From Nocardia wallacei (GTDB lineage: Bacteria > Actinomycetota > Actinomycetes > Mycobacteriales > Mycobacteriaceae), in NCBI RefSeq assembly GCF_029868745.1, contig NZ_JARWOP010000390.1, forward strand, positions 1 through 64,000: a stretch of DNA of 64,000 nucleotides, read 5' to 3'. The notes below the pieces were generated by a model. That model searched no databases and had not been told where the DNA came from. It saw only the letters and a program-made list of their open reading frames with translations. Numbering within the stretch: position 1 is the first letter of the stretch; each line of letters begins with the position of its first letter. The position numbers and the translations under genes are program-made. Below, in pieces: positions 16,643-24,603 of this stretch.

Positions 16643-17668
16643 TCAGGCGAAGCGCGCCTCCACCGTCGCGTATCCGAACAGCTTGCGCCCCTGCGCCGTC
16701 GCGTCGACGACCACGGTCGCGGTGCGGCGGGCCGGGTTCAGCCAGGTGACGCGGCCGCGGAACTCGATCGAGGTGGAGTCGCCGGCGCCGACTGGCAGGT
16801 AGTGCCTCTTGGGCGCGTACTGCACCCGGTACTTGGCGACCGCGGTCGGATCACCCAGCCACGACGACAGATACCCGGCGGCCAGGCCGAGACTGAGCAT
16901 GCCCGGTGTCGCACCGCCCGACGGTGTTCCCGGCGTACGCCCGTCGGAATCCGCACGGCTCGGGGCGCCCACCACACTCGCATGATCCATCACGTCCGAA
17001 GGCGCGAGCGCGTGACGCCGGAGCGGCAACTCGTAGCCGACCCGCAACTCCGCGTAGTCGACGACCGGCTGCGGCGGCCGCGTGACCGTCGCCCCGTGCT
17101 GCCGCACCGGCAGGCGTTCGCCCAGACCCGGCACGCGGGCGCGCGGCCGGGCGGGCACGAGTTCGAGGCCGCGATCGCAGCCGGGCACGCCGGGATGGCG
17201 GCCGGAGAGCCGCTGCGTGTGCACGAGCAGTGTCGACGAGCCGATCACGGTGACCTGCCCGAGGTGATCGCGCAGGGTGGTCGCCATGGAGACGATGTCG
17301 TAATCGCGGTAGTGCCGGAACGATTCGAAGTGCACATCGCAGCTCACCCGATCCCCGGCCAGCAGCGGGCGCACGATGTCGAGGGCGCGATCGGCGTGCA
17401 GGATGCGGCCGATGTGGAAGCCGGGCACCATCGCGGCCAGGGTCTCCTCCTCCGCCCGCATCCACACCATGGTGGCGAACGTCGGCGGTGCGACCAGCGC
17501 GCCGAAGCCGCGGGCGACTGCCGCGTCCGCGTCCAGATGGATGCGGTCCGAGTTTCCGACCGCGCGCGCGTAGTCGCGGATGTGTTCGGCCGTCACGGTG
17601 AAGGTGTTGCGGGACCGGAGTCGTTCGTCCGATGCCACATGCGGGACGTCGACGGATGCGCTTCCCAT
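16643..17668 (-). CDS. Double hot-dog (FAS1-like/MaoC) dehydratase
   Basis: 341 aa from the ATG at 17668, with AAGGAG 6 bases upstream. The N-terminal half (about 12-150) is a FAS1-like dehydratase hot-dog fold, as in HadA/HadC: DYARAVGNSDRIHLDADAAV, then FGALVAPPTFATMVW. The C-terminal half (about 200-341) is a MaoC-like fold resembling HadB, with PGMLSLGLAAGYLSSWLGDP where relatives carry the hydratase motif. The linker is Arg/Pro-rich. Such fused proteins dehydrate 3-hydroxyacyl thioesters in fatty or mycolic acid metabolism. The exact chain substrate is unknown. It is convergent with the sigma factor gene, with a 9-base gap. Confidence 0.82.
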   Translation of the reverse strand: MGSASVDVPHVASDERLRSRNTFTVTAEHIRDYARAVGNSDRIHLDADAAVARGFGALVAPPTFATMVWMRAEEETLAAMVPGFHIGRILHADRALDIVRPLLAGDRVSCDVHFESFRHYRDYDIVSMATTLRDHLGQVTVIGSSTLLVHTQRLSGRHPGVPGCDRGLELVPARPRARVPGLGERLPVRQHGATVTRPPQPVVDYAELRVGYELPLRRHALAPSDVMDHASVVGAPSRADSDGRTPGTPSGGATPGMLSLGLAAGYLSSWLGDPTAVAKYRVQYAPKRHYLPVGAGDSTSIEFRGRVTWLNPARRTATVVVDATAQGRKLFGYATVEARFA

Positions 17669-18098
17669 GGTGCTCCTTTGCAGCGAATCCGAGCCGGGCG
17701 ACCGGCTGGTGCGTCCCCGAGGGGACAACCATTGTTTTCCCGGACCGGCCGGATTTCACCCGGGAGGGGCCATGGTCTGGAGATATCACCGTGTTCGGGC
17801 GATCGGATTGTGAACCCCACGCCCGCGGTCGTACCGTCCGGATTGTCGCGAACGACGGAAAACGTTGATGCTCCGGCCATTCCGACCGAAGTGGTTTCCA
17901 CAAGCCGGATCGACGGGTTCGCCGGAATTACGGCGAGCTGGGGATGGTTTCGGTGGACAACGGCGGGAAAGCGACCGCCGAGCGGGGCGCGGACACGTGG
18001 GTGTCCTGGCCGAATATCCTGTGGATGACAGCCGAATTCTGTGGATAACCAGGGCTTTCGGGCGTTCGCCCGATGCGGTGCGCGCGAATACTGTCGGC
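17669..18098. other. Gene-free divergent interval
   Basis: 430 bases between the dehydratase start and the E1-like gene. No frame looks coding. It must hold both divergent promoters. The only distinct element I see is the pair of DnaA-box-like 9-mers near 18020-18048. Confidence 0.4.
18020..18048 (-). promoter_or_regulatory. Two DnaA-box-like sites, 20 bp apart
   Basis: On the minus strand, TTATCCACA (18040-18048) is a perfect DnaA box and TCATCCACA (18020-18028) is a one-mismatch copy. They are in the same orientation with 20-bp centre spacing, two helical turns, 51 bases before the start of the E1-like gene. There is no AT-rich unwinding element, so a regulatory or titration site is more plausible than an origin. 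Confidence 0.45.
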
Positions 18099-18959
18099 AT
18101 GACCATGTTTCGGGCGCGCGGGCCGATGTTGCATCCGCGAGTGGCGGTGTTGCGGCGCCCTTCCGGGGCGGTGCAGCTGGGGTGGGATCCGGAGCGGGCC
18201 GTGGTGGTGCGGCTACCGGGGGTCGGCGCCGAGCTGATCGCCGAATTCCTGAAGCTACTGGACGGTCTGCGCAGCCATCCGCAGATCATCTGGCAGGCAA
18301 GTCGTTTCGGGATCGCGTCGAGCGACGCGCTGCGGCTGCTCGGCGAGATCGACCGCGCCGGATTGCTGCTGCGCCCGCGGACGCCGGCGAGCGCGGTGCG
18401 GGCGGTACACGTGCACGGGCGCGGCCCGCTGTCGGAGGCCGTCGCCGCGGGCGTGCGCCGATTGGGGTTGCGGCCCAGCCGGTCCCGCGATCTGGCCCCG
18501 GGCGCGGGTGTGGGCCGCGACGCCGACGTGGTGGTGCTCGCCGATGCGCTGGTGCCCGAGCCGCACCTGGTCAACGACCTTGTGCTGCGGCGGGTTCCGC
18601 ACCTGCAGGTGCGCATCCGCGACGGCCGCGGGGTGGTCGGCCCGCTGGTACTGCCCGGCGGCACCAGCTGCCTGCGCTGCGCCGACCTCACCCGCCGGGA
18701 CATGGACGCGGAATGGCCGCACCTGGCCGCCCAGCTCCTCGACCGCATCGGTTACGGCTCGCCCGCCATGATCGCCGCCACCGCCGCCCTGGCCCTGCGC
18801 GATCTGGAGATCATCCTCGGCGGCGTCGCCGAAACCCCGCCCCGAACCCTCGACACCACACTGGAACTCGACCCGGACACCCACCACATCCATCACCGCA
18901 CCTGGCCACCCCATCCCGCCTGCGGCTGCCGCGCCATTGTCACCGCCCCGCCGCGCTGA
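18099..18959 (+). CDS. Orphan E1/ThiF-like (cyclodehydratase-partner type) protein, Rv3196-like
   Basis: 286 aa. The order is a helical N-terminal region (about 1-95) resembling the leader-peptide-binding part of TOMM cyclodehydratase partner proteins, then a Rossmann-like segment (VGRDADVVVLADALVPEPHL, about 138-157), then a zinc-ribbon pattern of C191-x2-C194 (CLRCADLTRRD) and C275-x-C277 (HPACGCRAI). The GxGxxG and catalytic Cys of active E1 enzymes are not seen, so it is probably a binding rather than activating protein. No YcaO or precursor peptide gene lies nearby. The start may be the ATG at 18099, 18105 or 18126. Its neighbour downstream is the AarF kinase gene. Confidence 0.75.
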   Translation: MTMFRARGPMLHPRVAVLRRPSGAVQLGWDPERAVVVRLPGVGAELIAEFLKLLDGLRSHPQIIWQASRFGIASSDALRLLGEIDRAGLLLRPRTPASAVRAVHVHGRGPLSEAVAAGVRRLGLRPSRSRDLAPGAGVGRDADVVVLADALVPEPHLVNDLVLRRVPHLQVRIRDGRGVVGPLVLPGGTSCLRCADLTRRDMDAEWPHLAAQLLDRIGYGSPAMIAATAALALRDLEIILGGVAETPPRTLDTTLELDPDTHHIHHRTWPPHPACGCRAIVTAPPR

Positions 18960-19258
18960 GCGCGCCCACCCGACACAGTGCCGCACCCACGCTGCCCGCC
19001 GAGAAGTCCAGCTGATCGAGAGTCAGCGGCTGAACGGACAGAGCGATCCGACCCGGCGGTGAGATGTATCACCTGACGCATCGGGCAGTCCCCGGCGCGT
19101 CGGACACTGGCCGCGGCGGCCGGGCCGTGGGGACCCGGTGCGCTTCGGAAATCATGGCCTGGAAGTGGCGATTGTGACCGAAGACACCATCGTGAGAGAG
19201 GGATAAGTTCACTCGATTCACATGGCACAGCGCGCGGTACGTCCGCCATGATGGTGAG

Positions 19259-20602
19259 GTGTCTGAGATTGTGCGTCGACCTTCGTCCCGCAATGCCAAG
19301 CTGGCCAAGATTCCGCTGGGGATCGCTGGACGGGCGGCGATGGGATTCGGCCGCAGGCTGGCGGGGGGCGATCGGACCGAGATCAACGCCGAGCTGAACC
19401 AGCGGACCGCCGAGCAGCTGTTCGCCGTGCTCGGCGAGCTCAAGGGCGGCGCGATGAAGTTCGGGCAGGCGCTGTCGGTGCTGGAGGCGGCCGTTCCGGA
19501 GGAATTCGGCGAGCCCTACCGCGAGGCGCTGACCAAACTGCAGGCCGCGGCGCCGCCGCTGCCCGCCCCCGCCGTGCACCGAGTGCTGGACCAGCAGCTG
19601 GGTACGGCCTGGCGGCAGCGTTTCGCCGACTTCGACGACGAGCCGGCCGCCTCGGCCAGCATCGGTCAGGTACACAAGGCGCAGTGGTCCGACGGGCGCA
19701 CCGTCGCGGTGAAGGTGCAGTACCCGGGCGCCGACGAGGCCCTGCGCGCCGACCTGAAGACGCTGAACCGGATGGCCGGCATGATCGGCGCCGTCGTCCC
19801 CGGCGCCGACGTGAAACCGATCCTCGCCGAGATCACCGAGCGCACCGAGGAGGAACTCGACTACCGCACCGAGGCCGCCAATCAGCGCGCGTTCGCCAAG
19901 GGCTTCGACGGGCATCCACGCTTCGTGGTGCCGAAGGTGGTCGCCAGCGCCCCGAAGGTGATCGTCACCGAATGGCTGGACGGCACACCGGTTTCCGCGA
20001 TCATCAAGCGCGGCAACGAGGACCCGGCAGGCACGGTCGCGCTACGCAATCGCGTCGCCGAGCTGATGGGTGAGTTCCACTTCTCCTCCCCCGCGATCGT
20101 CGGCAAACTGCACGCCGATCCGCATCCCGGCAACTTCATGGTGCTGGCCGACGACCGCCTGGCCGTCATCGACTACGGAGCCTGCGCCCCGCTGCCCAAC
20201 GGCTTCCCGCCCATCCTCGGGCAGATGGTGGCGCTGGCGGTCGAGGATCGCTTCGACGAGCTGACCGAGCTGATGTACACCAACGGTTTCGTCATCCCCG
20301 GCCGCACCGTCAGCCACCGCGAGATCGCCGATTACCTGCGCCCGTTCACCGATCCCATCCGCACCGAGTCGTTCCACTTCACCCGCAAGTGGATGCAGCG
20401 GGTCGCGGGCAAGGCCACCGACGTGAGCCGCCCCGAGATGAAAACCGGTATGTCCCTGCAACTTCCGCCCGAAGACGTGATGATCTTCCGGGTGCTGATG
20501 GGCTCGATCGGCATCTACGCGCAGCTCGACGCCGAGGTGCCGTTCATGAAACTGATGCACGACTGGGTGCCCAGCTACGCCGAATACCGCGACGCCGGCT
20601 GA
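19259..20602 (+). CDS. ABC1/AarF/UbiB-family kinase-like protein (Rv3197-like)
   Basis: 447 aa. It has the UbiB-family KxGQ motif (GGAMKFGQALSVLEAAVPEE) and the Ala-rich loop ASASIGQVHKAQWSDGRTVA with the ATP-binding Lys in VAVKVQYPG. The catalytic segment is LHADPHPGNFMVL, and the DFG-equivalent is VIDYGACAPLP. Such proteins are atypical kinases or ATPases linked to quinone or membrane-lipid metabolism. In mycobacteria the homologue lies upstream of whiB7 and has been tied to macrolide resistance. The GTG at 19259 gives MSEIVRRPSSRNAKLAKIPL, matching the usual N-terminus. The 299 bases upstream hold no gene. Confidence 0.9.
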   Translation: MSEIVRRPSSRNAKLAKIPLGIAGRAAMGFGRRLAGGDRTEINAELNQRTAEQLFAVLGELKGGAMKFGQALSVLEAAVPEEFGEPYREALTKLQAAAPPLPAPAVHRVLDQQLGTAWRQRFADFDDEPAASASIGQVHKAQWSDGRTVAVKVQYPGADEALRADLKTLNRMAGMIGAVVPGADVKPILAEITERTEEELDYRTEAANQRAFAKGFDGHPRFVVPKVVASAPKVIVTEWLDGTPVSAIIKRGNEDPAGTVALRNRVAELMGEFHFSSPAIVGKLHADPHPGNFMVLADDRLAVIDYGACAPLPNGFPPILGQMVALAVEDRFDELTELMYTNGFVIPGRTVSHREIADYLRPFTDPIRTESFHFTRKWMQRVAGKATDVSRPEMKTGMSLQLPPEDVMIFRVLMGSIGIYAQLDAEVPFMKLMHDWVPSYAEYRDAG

Positions 20603-20631
20603 ATTCTCGCGCGCGACCCGATACAAAGGGC

Positions 20632-20664
20632 GAGCCCCGCATCTCGGACAGAGATGCGGGGCTC
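20632..20664. terminator. Bidirectional terminator between the UbiB-like gene and whiB7
   Basis: A perfect 14-bp stem (GAGCCCCGCATCTC at 20632-20645 against 20651-20664) with loop GGACA, between convergent ends at 20602 and 20692. Confidence 0.85.
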
Positions 20665-20691
20665 GGTCGGTATTCGAGTCGTGCGTAACCA

Positions 20692-21000
20692 TCACGCCAC
20701 GGCAACCTTGCGCGGCCGGCCACGGGGGCGCTTGCGGGCGATCACGACACCCTGGTCGAAGATCTCACCGCCCCACACACCCCAGGGCTCAGCACGGTCC
20801 AGGGCGGCGGCGAGGCAGCCCTTGCGGATCGGGCAGGTGGCGCACAGGGCCTTCGCCTCCTCCAACTGCGCGGGGCTCTCGGCGAACCACAGGTCGGGGT
20901 CGCCGACCCGGCAGGGCAGGTTGAGGGTGACTCCCCGGGTGCGGGAGGTCGGGGCCACGGTCGTGCAGCATGTCACGCGAGAAACGGTCGCGGTGGACAC
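20692..21000 (-). CDS. whiB7: WhiB7 redox-responsive transcriptional activator of intrinsic antibiotic resistance
   Basis: 102 aa from a GTG preceded by AAGGAG. It has the WhiB iron-sulfur cysteines: NLPC, then CATC (C-x2-C) and KGC. The signature turn is EPWGVWGGE. The C-terminal AT-hook KRPRGRPRK is specific to WhiB7 among WhiB proteins and binds the AT-rich block next to WhiB7-dependent promoters. WhiB7 partners with region 4 of the housekeeping sigma factor. Its position between the UbiB-like gene and uvrD2 matches the mycobacterial locus. It is preceded by a leader of roughly 520 bases with a leader ORF and terminator hairpin. Confidence 0.96.
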   Translation of the reverse strand: MSTATVSRVTCCTTVAPTSRTRGVTLNLPCRVGDPDLWFAESPAQLEEAKALCATCPIRKGCLAAALDRAEPWGVWGGEIFDQGVVIARKRPRGRPRKVAVA

Positions 21001-21072
21001 GTCGGTCTCCTTCAGCTCGTGCAGCGGTCGTTTCGTTGTCTTCCGCGAAACCGGTGCCGGTGGCTGGGGCCG

Positions 21073-21114
21073 ATAAAACTATGGCCACGGTCTCGCTTCG
21101 GGCGATCCGTGGCC
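21073..21114 (-). terminator. Attenuator hairpin in the whiB7 leader
   Basis: Read on the minus strand: GGCCACGG, a 16-base loop, CCGTGGCC, then ATAGTTTTAT, an intrinsic-terminator shape with T-tract. It lies after the leader ORF stop (21138) and 73 bases before the whiB7 start. Antibiotic-induced ribosome stalling is known to control whiB7 read-through in mycobacteria. The same logic is inferred here. Confidence 0.75.
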
Positions 21115-21137
21115 AGGAGGCTCAGGGGAGTAATTCC

Positions 21138-21452
21138 CTATCTGAGTCGACTTCGATGTCGAGACCTGATCACGGTCGCTGGGTGGATGCGGCGGAGGCG
21201 GGCTGCCGGCATACCGTCCGTCTGGTGGTCGGCTGCGTAGGCATTGGCGAATGCGCCGGCAAAAGCCAGGTGCCAGCCCCGCTCGGGCTTGTCCGTATCG
21301 ATGGCATGCTTCGGGGCTTTGGCGCTTACCCCGAGAATGCCGACGCCGGACAGACCGGTCCCCTGCAAGGTGAGGACCCCACGGGAGGCGGGCACCGACG
21401 GAATCGCCGTCGCCGCAACGGCGGTCGAAGCGATGTACACGATTTCGTTCAC
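21138..21452 (-). CDS. Leader ORF upstream of whiB7
   Basis: 104 codons from a GTG with GGGAGGCAGACCA directly before it, a very strong ribosome binding site. It begins VNEIVYIASTAVAATAIPSV and includes a hydrophobic Gly/Val stretch (GLSGVGILGVSA). The last 20 codons look less coding-like (Arg/His-rich). The product is unrecognised. It lies wholly inside the predicted whiB7 5' leader, ending 24 bases before the attenuator stem, so its translation is a plausible sensor of ribosome inhibition. Leader ORFs described at whiB7 in other genera are, to my knowledge, shorter. The real reading segment could also be shorter here. Confidence 0.5.
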   Translation of the reverse strand: MNEIVYIASTAVAATAIPSVPASRGVLTLQGTGLSGVGILGVSAKAPKHAIDTDKPERGWHLAFAGAFANAYAADHQTDGMPAARLRRIHPATVIRSRHRSRLR

Positions 21453-21528
21453 TGGTCTGCCTCCCTTCGTTCTCGTTGTCCGAATGGCTACTGTGCGCGC
21501 CGGAATGACCTCCCGGTGCGTGTTCCTC

Positions 21529-21567
21529 ACACTACGGCGGCCCTACACAACCGCACAACCTATTTTT
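21529..21567 (-). promoter_or_regulatory. WhiB7-type autoregulated promoter of whiB7
   Basis: On the minus strand: AAAAATA, immediately followed by GG-TTGTGC (-35, 21553-21558), an 18-base spacer, and TAGTGT (-10, 21529-21534). An AT-rich block abutting the -35 box is the known WhiB7 AT-hook target. The block also contains the uvrD2 stop codon (GAAAAATAG). Confidence 0.75.
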
Positions 21568-23731
21568 CACCTGCAGTTTTATGGTCTTGCGCACGAGCGC
21601 GCGACCGCACTATCGCTAGTACGTCGGCGCCGAACTGCCCGAGTTTCTTGGCCCCGATACCCGGGATCGCGACCAGCGCGCGGTCGTCCGCGGGCAGCTG
21701 TTCGGCGATCGCGGTCAAGGTGGTGTCGCTGAACACCACGAAATTCGGCACCGACAACTCGTCGGCCTTCTCCCGCCGCCACTCCTGCAGCGCCTCCAGC
21801 AGCACGGGGTCGATCTCGCCCGGACAGCGCGAGCAGCGGCCCAGCATGGTGGACTTCGTGCCCAGCAGCGGACGACCGCAGACGCGGCAGGCCGGATGCT
21901 TACGCTTCCGCGTGTCGGCGAGGGGCGCGGCGATGCGGGAAGCCGGCGAATCCTCGGGCACCAATCCGGTGAGAAAACGGCTGCGCCGCCGCGTCTTACG
22001 ACCGCCCGCGCTGCGCGACAGCGCCCACGACAGCCGCAGATGCTCACGTGCGCGCGTGACACCGACGTAGAGCAGCCGCCGCTCCTCCTCGAGCGCGGCC
22101 TCGTCGGCCACGACACCGCCGTCGCCGAGCACGTGCGCGATGGGCAGGGTGCCATCGGCCAGCCCGACCAGGAATACAGCGTCCCACTCCAGACCCTTGG
22201 CCGCGTGTAGCGAGGCCAGCGTCACGCCCTGGACGGTCGGTGGGTGCCGGGCCTGGGCGCGGGTGGCGAATTCGCGCAGCAGGCCGCCGAGATCCAGCTC
22301 CGGATCGTGTTCGGACAGTTCCTCGGCGAGTTGCACCAGGGCGACCAGCGACGTCCACCGCTCCCGGGCCTGGGCGCCGCTGGGCTCGGCGGCCGTGAGA
22401 CCCAACCGGCCCAGCGCCGCCCGGACCAGACTGACGAGGTCGGGGCCGCGCGCATCCGGGAGATCGTCGCGGGCGGCCGTCTGCCGCAACGCCTGCACCG
22501 CCTGGCGCACCTCGGGACGTTGGAAGAAACCCTCGCCACCGCGCACCTGGTACGGGATGCCGGCCTCGGTGAGCGCCTGCTCGTAGGCCTCGGACTGCGC
22601 GTTGATCCGGTACAGCACGGCGATCTCGGCGGCGGGCACGCCCTTGCCGATGAGACGGGCGATCGCCTTGGCGACCGACAGCGCCTCGGCGGGCTCGTCG
22701 TCGTATTCGGCGAACGACGGCTCCGGGCCCTCGGACCGCTGACCGATCAATTGCAGCCGGGTGCCCGCGATACGGCCGCGGGCGGCGCCGATCACCCGGT
22801 TGGCCAGCGACACCACCTGCGGGGTGGAGCGGTAGTCGCGTTCCAGCCGGACCACCGTCGCGTCGGGGAAGCGGCGGGAGAAATCGAGCAGGTGGCTCGG
22901 GCTGGCGCCGGTGAACGAGTAGATGGTCTGGTTGGCGTCGCCGACGACGGTCAGATCGTCGCGGTCGCCGAGCCAGGCGTCGAGCACGCGCTGCTGCAGC
23001 GGGGTGACGTCCTGGTATTCGTCGACGACGAAGCAGCGGTAGCGACCGCGGAACTCCTCGGCGACCGAGGCGTAGTCCTCCAGCGCGGCCGCGGTGTGCA
23101 GCAAAAGGTCGTCGAAGTCGAGCAGCAGGCCGTCCGCGGTGTTCTTCAGCTGCTCGTACCCCGAGTAGACGGCGGCGACCTTGCCTGCCTCGTAAGGGAT
23201 CTCGCGCCGCAGGCGGGCGGTGGCGGTGGCGTAGTCCTCCGGGGCGATCAGCGACGCCTTGGCCCACTCGATCTCGCCGGCCAGATCGCGCACGCTCTCG
23301 GTGGCCGTCGACAAGCCGACCCGCTGCGCGGCCTGCGCGACGATCGGGAACTTGCTGTCGATCAGTTTCCACGGCACGTCGCCGATGATCTGCGGCCAGA
23401 AATAGCGCAGCTGCCGCAGCGCCGCCGCGTGAAAAGTGCGCGCCTGCACCGTTTTCGCCTCGCCGCCGAGCCCCAGACCCCGCAGGCGACTGCGCAGCTC
23501 GCCCGCGGCGCGGGCGGTGAAGGTGACCGCCAGGACCTGGTCGGCCCGCACATGCCCCGCCGACACCAGATACGCGATGCGGTGCGTGATGGTGCGGGTC
23601 TTCCCCGTGCCCGCGCCCGCCAGCACACACACCGGCCCGCGGGGCGCCGTGACGGCGGCGGCCTGCTCGGGATCGAGTCCGTCGAGCCGCAGCGCGGGCG
23701 GGGTGGTCGGGGCGGGCACGGCCTCCATCAT
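21560..23731 (-). CDS. uvrD2: ATP-dependent DNA helicase UvrD2
   Basis: 723 aa SF1A 3'-5' helicase. The Walker A is VLAGAGTGKTRTITHR (39-45), motif II FVVDEYQDVTPLQQRV, motif III VVGDANQTIYSFTGASP, motif IV RLERDYRST, and the later motif VTLASLHAAKGLEWDAVFLV. The C-terminal region is that of UvrD2: a four-Cys zinc module (CRVCGRPLLG and GRCSRCPG) followed by an HRDC domain (LQEWRREKADELSVPNFVVF). UvrD2 is essential in mycobacteria. Starts MMEA (23731) or MEA (23728) are both possible. Its stop codon is embedded in the whiB7 promoter. Confidence 0.95.
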   Translation of the reverse strand: MMEAVPAPTTPPALRLDGLDPEQAAAVTAPRGPVCVLAGAGTGKTRTITHRIAYLVSAGHVRADQVLAVTFTARAAGELRSRLRGLGLGGEAKTVQARTFHAAALRQLRYFWPQIIGDVPWKLIDSKFPIVAQAAQRVGLSTATESVRDLAGEIEWAKASLIAPEDYATATARLRREIPYEAGKVAAVYSGYEQLKNTADGLLLDFDDLLLHTAAALEDYASVAEEFRGRYRCFVVDEYQDVTPLQQRVLDAWLGDRDDLTVVGDANQTIYSFTGASPSHLLDFSRRFPDATVVRLERDYRSTPQVVSLANRVIGAARGRIAGTRLQLIGQRSEGPEPSFAEYDDEPAEALSVAKAIARLIGKGVPAAEIAVLYRINAQSEAYEQALTEAGIPYQVRGGEGFFQRPEVRQAVQALRQTAARDDLPDARGPDLVSLVRAALGRLGLTAAEPSGAQARERWTSLVALVQLAEELSEHDPELDLGGLLREFATRAQARHPPTVQGVTLASLHAAKGLEWDAVFLVGLADGTLPIAHVLGDGGVVADEAALEEERRLLYVGVTRAREHLRLSWALSRSAGGRKTRRRSRFLTGLVPEDSPASRIAAPLADTRKRKHPACRVCGRPLLGTKSTMLGRCSRCPGEIDPVLLEALQEWRREKADELSVPNFVVFSDTTLTAIAEQLPADDRALVAIPGIGAKKLGQFGADVLAIVRSRARAQDHKTAGEK

Positions 23732-23788
23732 GTCAGTGCGGTCCGACAGATATCGACGGACCGGTGCGGATCGACCGCGCGCCAGGGC

Positions 23789-24241
23789 TCAGCGGTCGCG
23801 CAAACGGCGCAGCGCACCGGCGAAATTCGGGACCCGATCGCCCAGGGGACCGAAGAACTCGCTGTCGCAGGCCTCCACCGCGATGGTCGCCCGGTCCGCG
23901 AGCGCGACACCGGATTCCGTCGGGATCAGGGATCTGGCGCGACGGTCGTGCGGGTGGTCGCGGCGTTCCACCAGGCCCTTCTGTTCGAGGGCCCGCAATA
24001 CCTGGGAAGTCATCATCGGGTCGGTGGCGGCGTGGGCGGCGATGTCGCGCTGCATCACCGGCTCACCGTTCGCGTCGGCGAGCCAGACCAGCGCGGCCAG
24101 CAGGACGAACTGCACATGTGTGAGGCCGAACGGCGCGAGTGCTGCGCGCTGGGCGGCCTGCCAGCGGTTGGTCACCTGCCACAGCAGCAGCCCGGGGCTC
24201 TCGTCGGCGTGCTGGAATCCGGAGCGCAGTCGATGCCTCAC
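23789..24241 (-). CDS. MarR-family transcriptional regulator
   Basis: 150 aa from the GTG at 24241. The frame opens further to 24355 but that would overlap the divergent mycoredoxin gene. The winged helix is at about 45-110: GLTHVQFVLLAALVWLADAN, MQRDIAAHAATDPMMTSQVL, then EQKGLVERRDHPHDRRARSL with the DRRA wing. It has moderate similarity to regulators described as MarR or HTH-type beside mycoredoxin. The target is unknown. It may act on the divergent mrx1 gene 91 bases away. Confidence 0.83.
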   Translation of the reverse strand: MRHRLRSGFQHADESPGLLLWQVTNRWQAAQRAALAPFGLTHVQFVLLAALVWLADANGEPVMQRDIAAHAATDPMMTSQVLRALEQKGLVERRDHPHDRRARSLIPTESGVALADRATIAVEACDSEFFGPLGDRVPNFAGALRRLRDR

Positions 24242-24332
24242 GCGCCGACCATAGCCCGCGAGATCGCCGCGCTCATCGTTGCTTCGGCAACCCACGGGAA
24301 CAGGTTCGGCGCGGCCGATGTTGAATGCTGGC

Positions 24333-24584
24333 GTGACAGCTACCGACCTGACCATGTATTCGACGACCTGGTGCGGCTACTGCCGGCGGCTCAAGAAGCA
24401 GCTCGACGAGTCCGGCATCACCTACACCGAGGTCGATATCGAGCAGGATCCCGCGGCCGCCGAATTCGTCGGCAGTGTCAACGGCGGCAACCACGTGGTG
24501 CCGACCGTGCGCTACGCCGACGGCTCCACCGCGACCAATCCCTCTCTGGTGCAGGTGAAACAGGCTCTGGCCGCCATCGCCTGA
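24333..24584 (+). CDS. mrx1: Mycoredoxin-1 (mycothiol-dependent glutaredoxin-like protein)
   Basis: 83 aa from the GTG at 24333 (alternative ATG at 24321). Active site W13-C14-G15-Y16-C17 in MYSTTWCGYCRRLKK; the thioredoxin-fold cis-Pro is in HVVPTVRYADGST. The segment AAAEFVGSVNGGNHVVPTV is nearly identical to actinobacterial Mrx1. It reduces mycothiol-protein mixed disulfides with electrons from mycothiol and Mtr, which places the organism among mycothiol producers. Neighbours uvrD2 and nudC match the mycobacterial order. Confidence 0.94.
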   Translation: MTATDLTMYSTTWCGYCRRLKKQLDESGITYTEVDIEQDPAAAEFVGSVNGGNHVVPTVRYADGSTATNPSLVQVKQALAAIA

Positions 24585-24603
24585 CGGTGGCCCGAGCGGC
24601 GAA

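Noticed and set aside
18020..18048. Chromosomal or plasmid replication origin
   Set aside because: Only two DnaA boxes occur, with no AT-rich unwinding region and no dnaA, dnaN or rep gene nearby.
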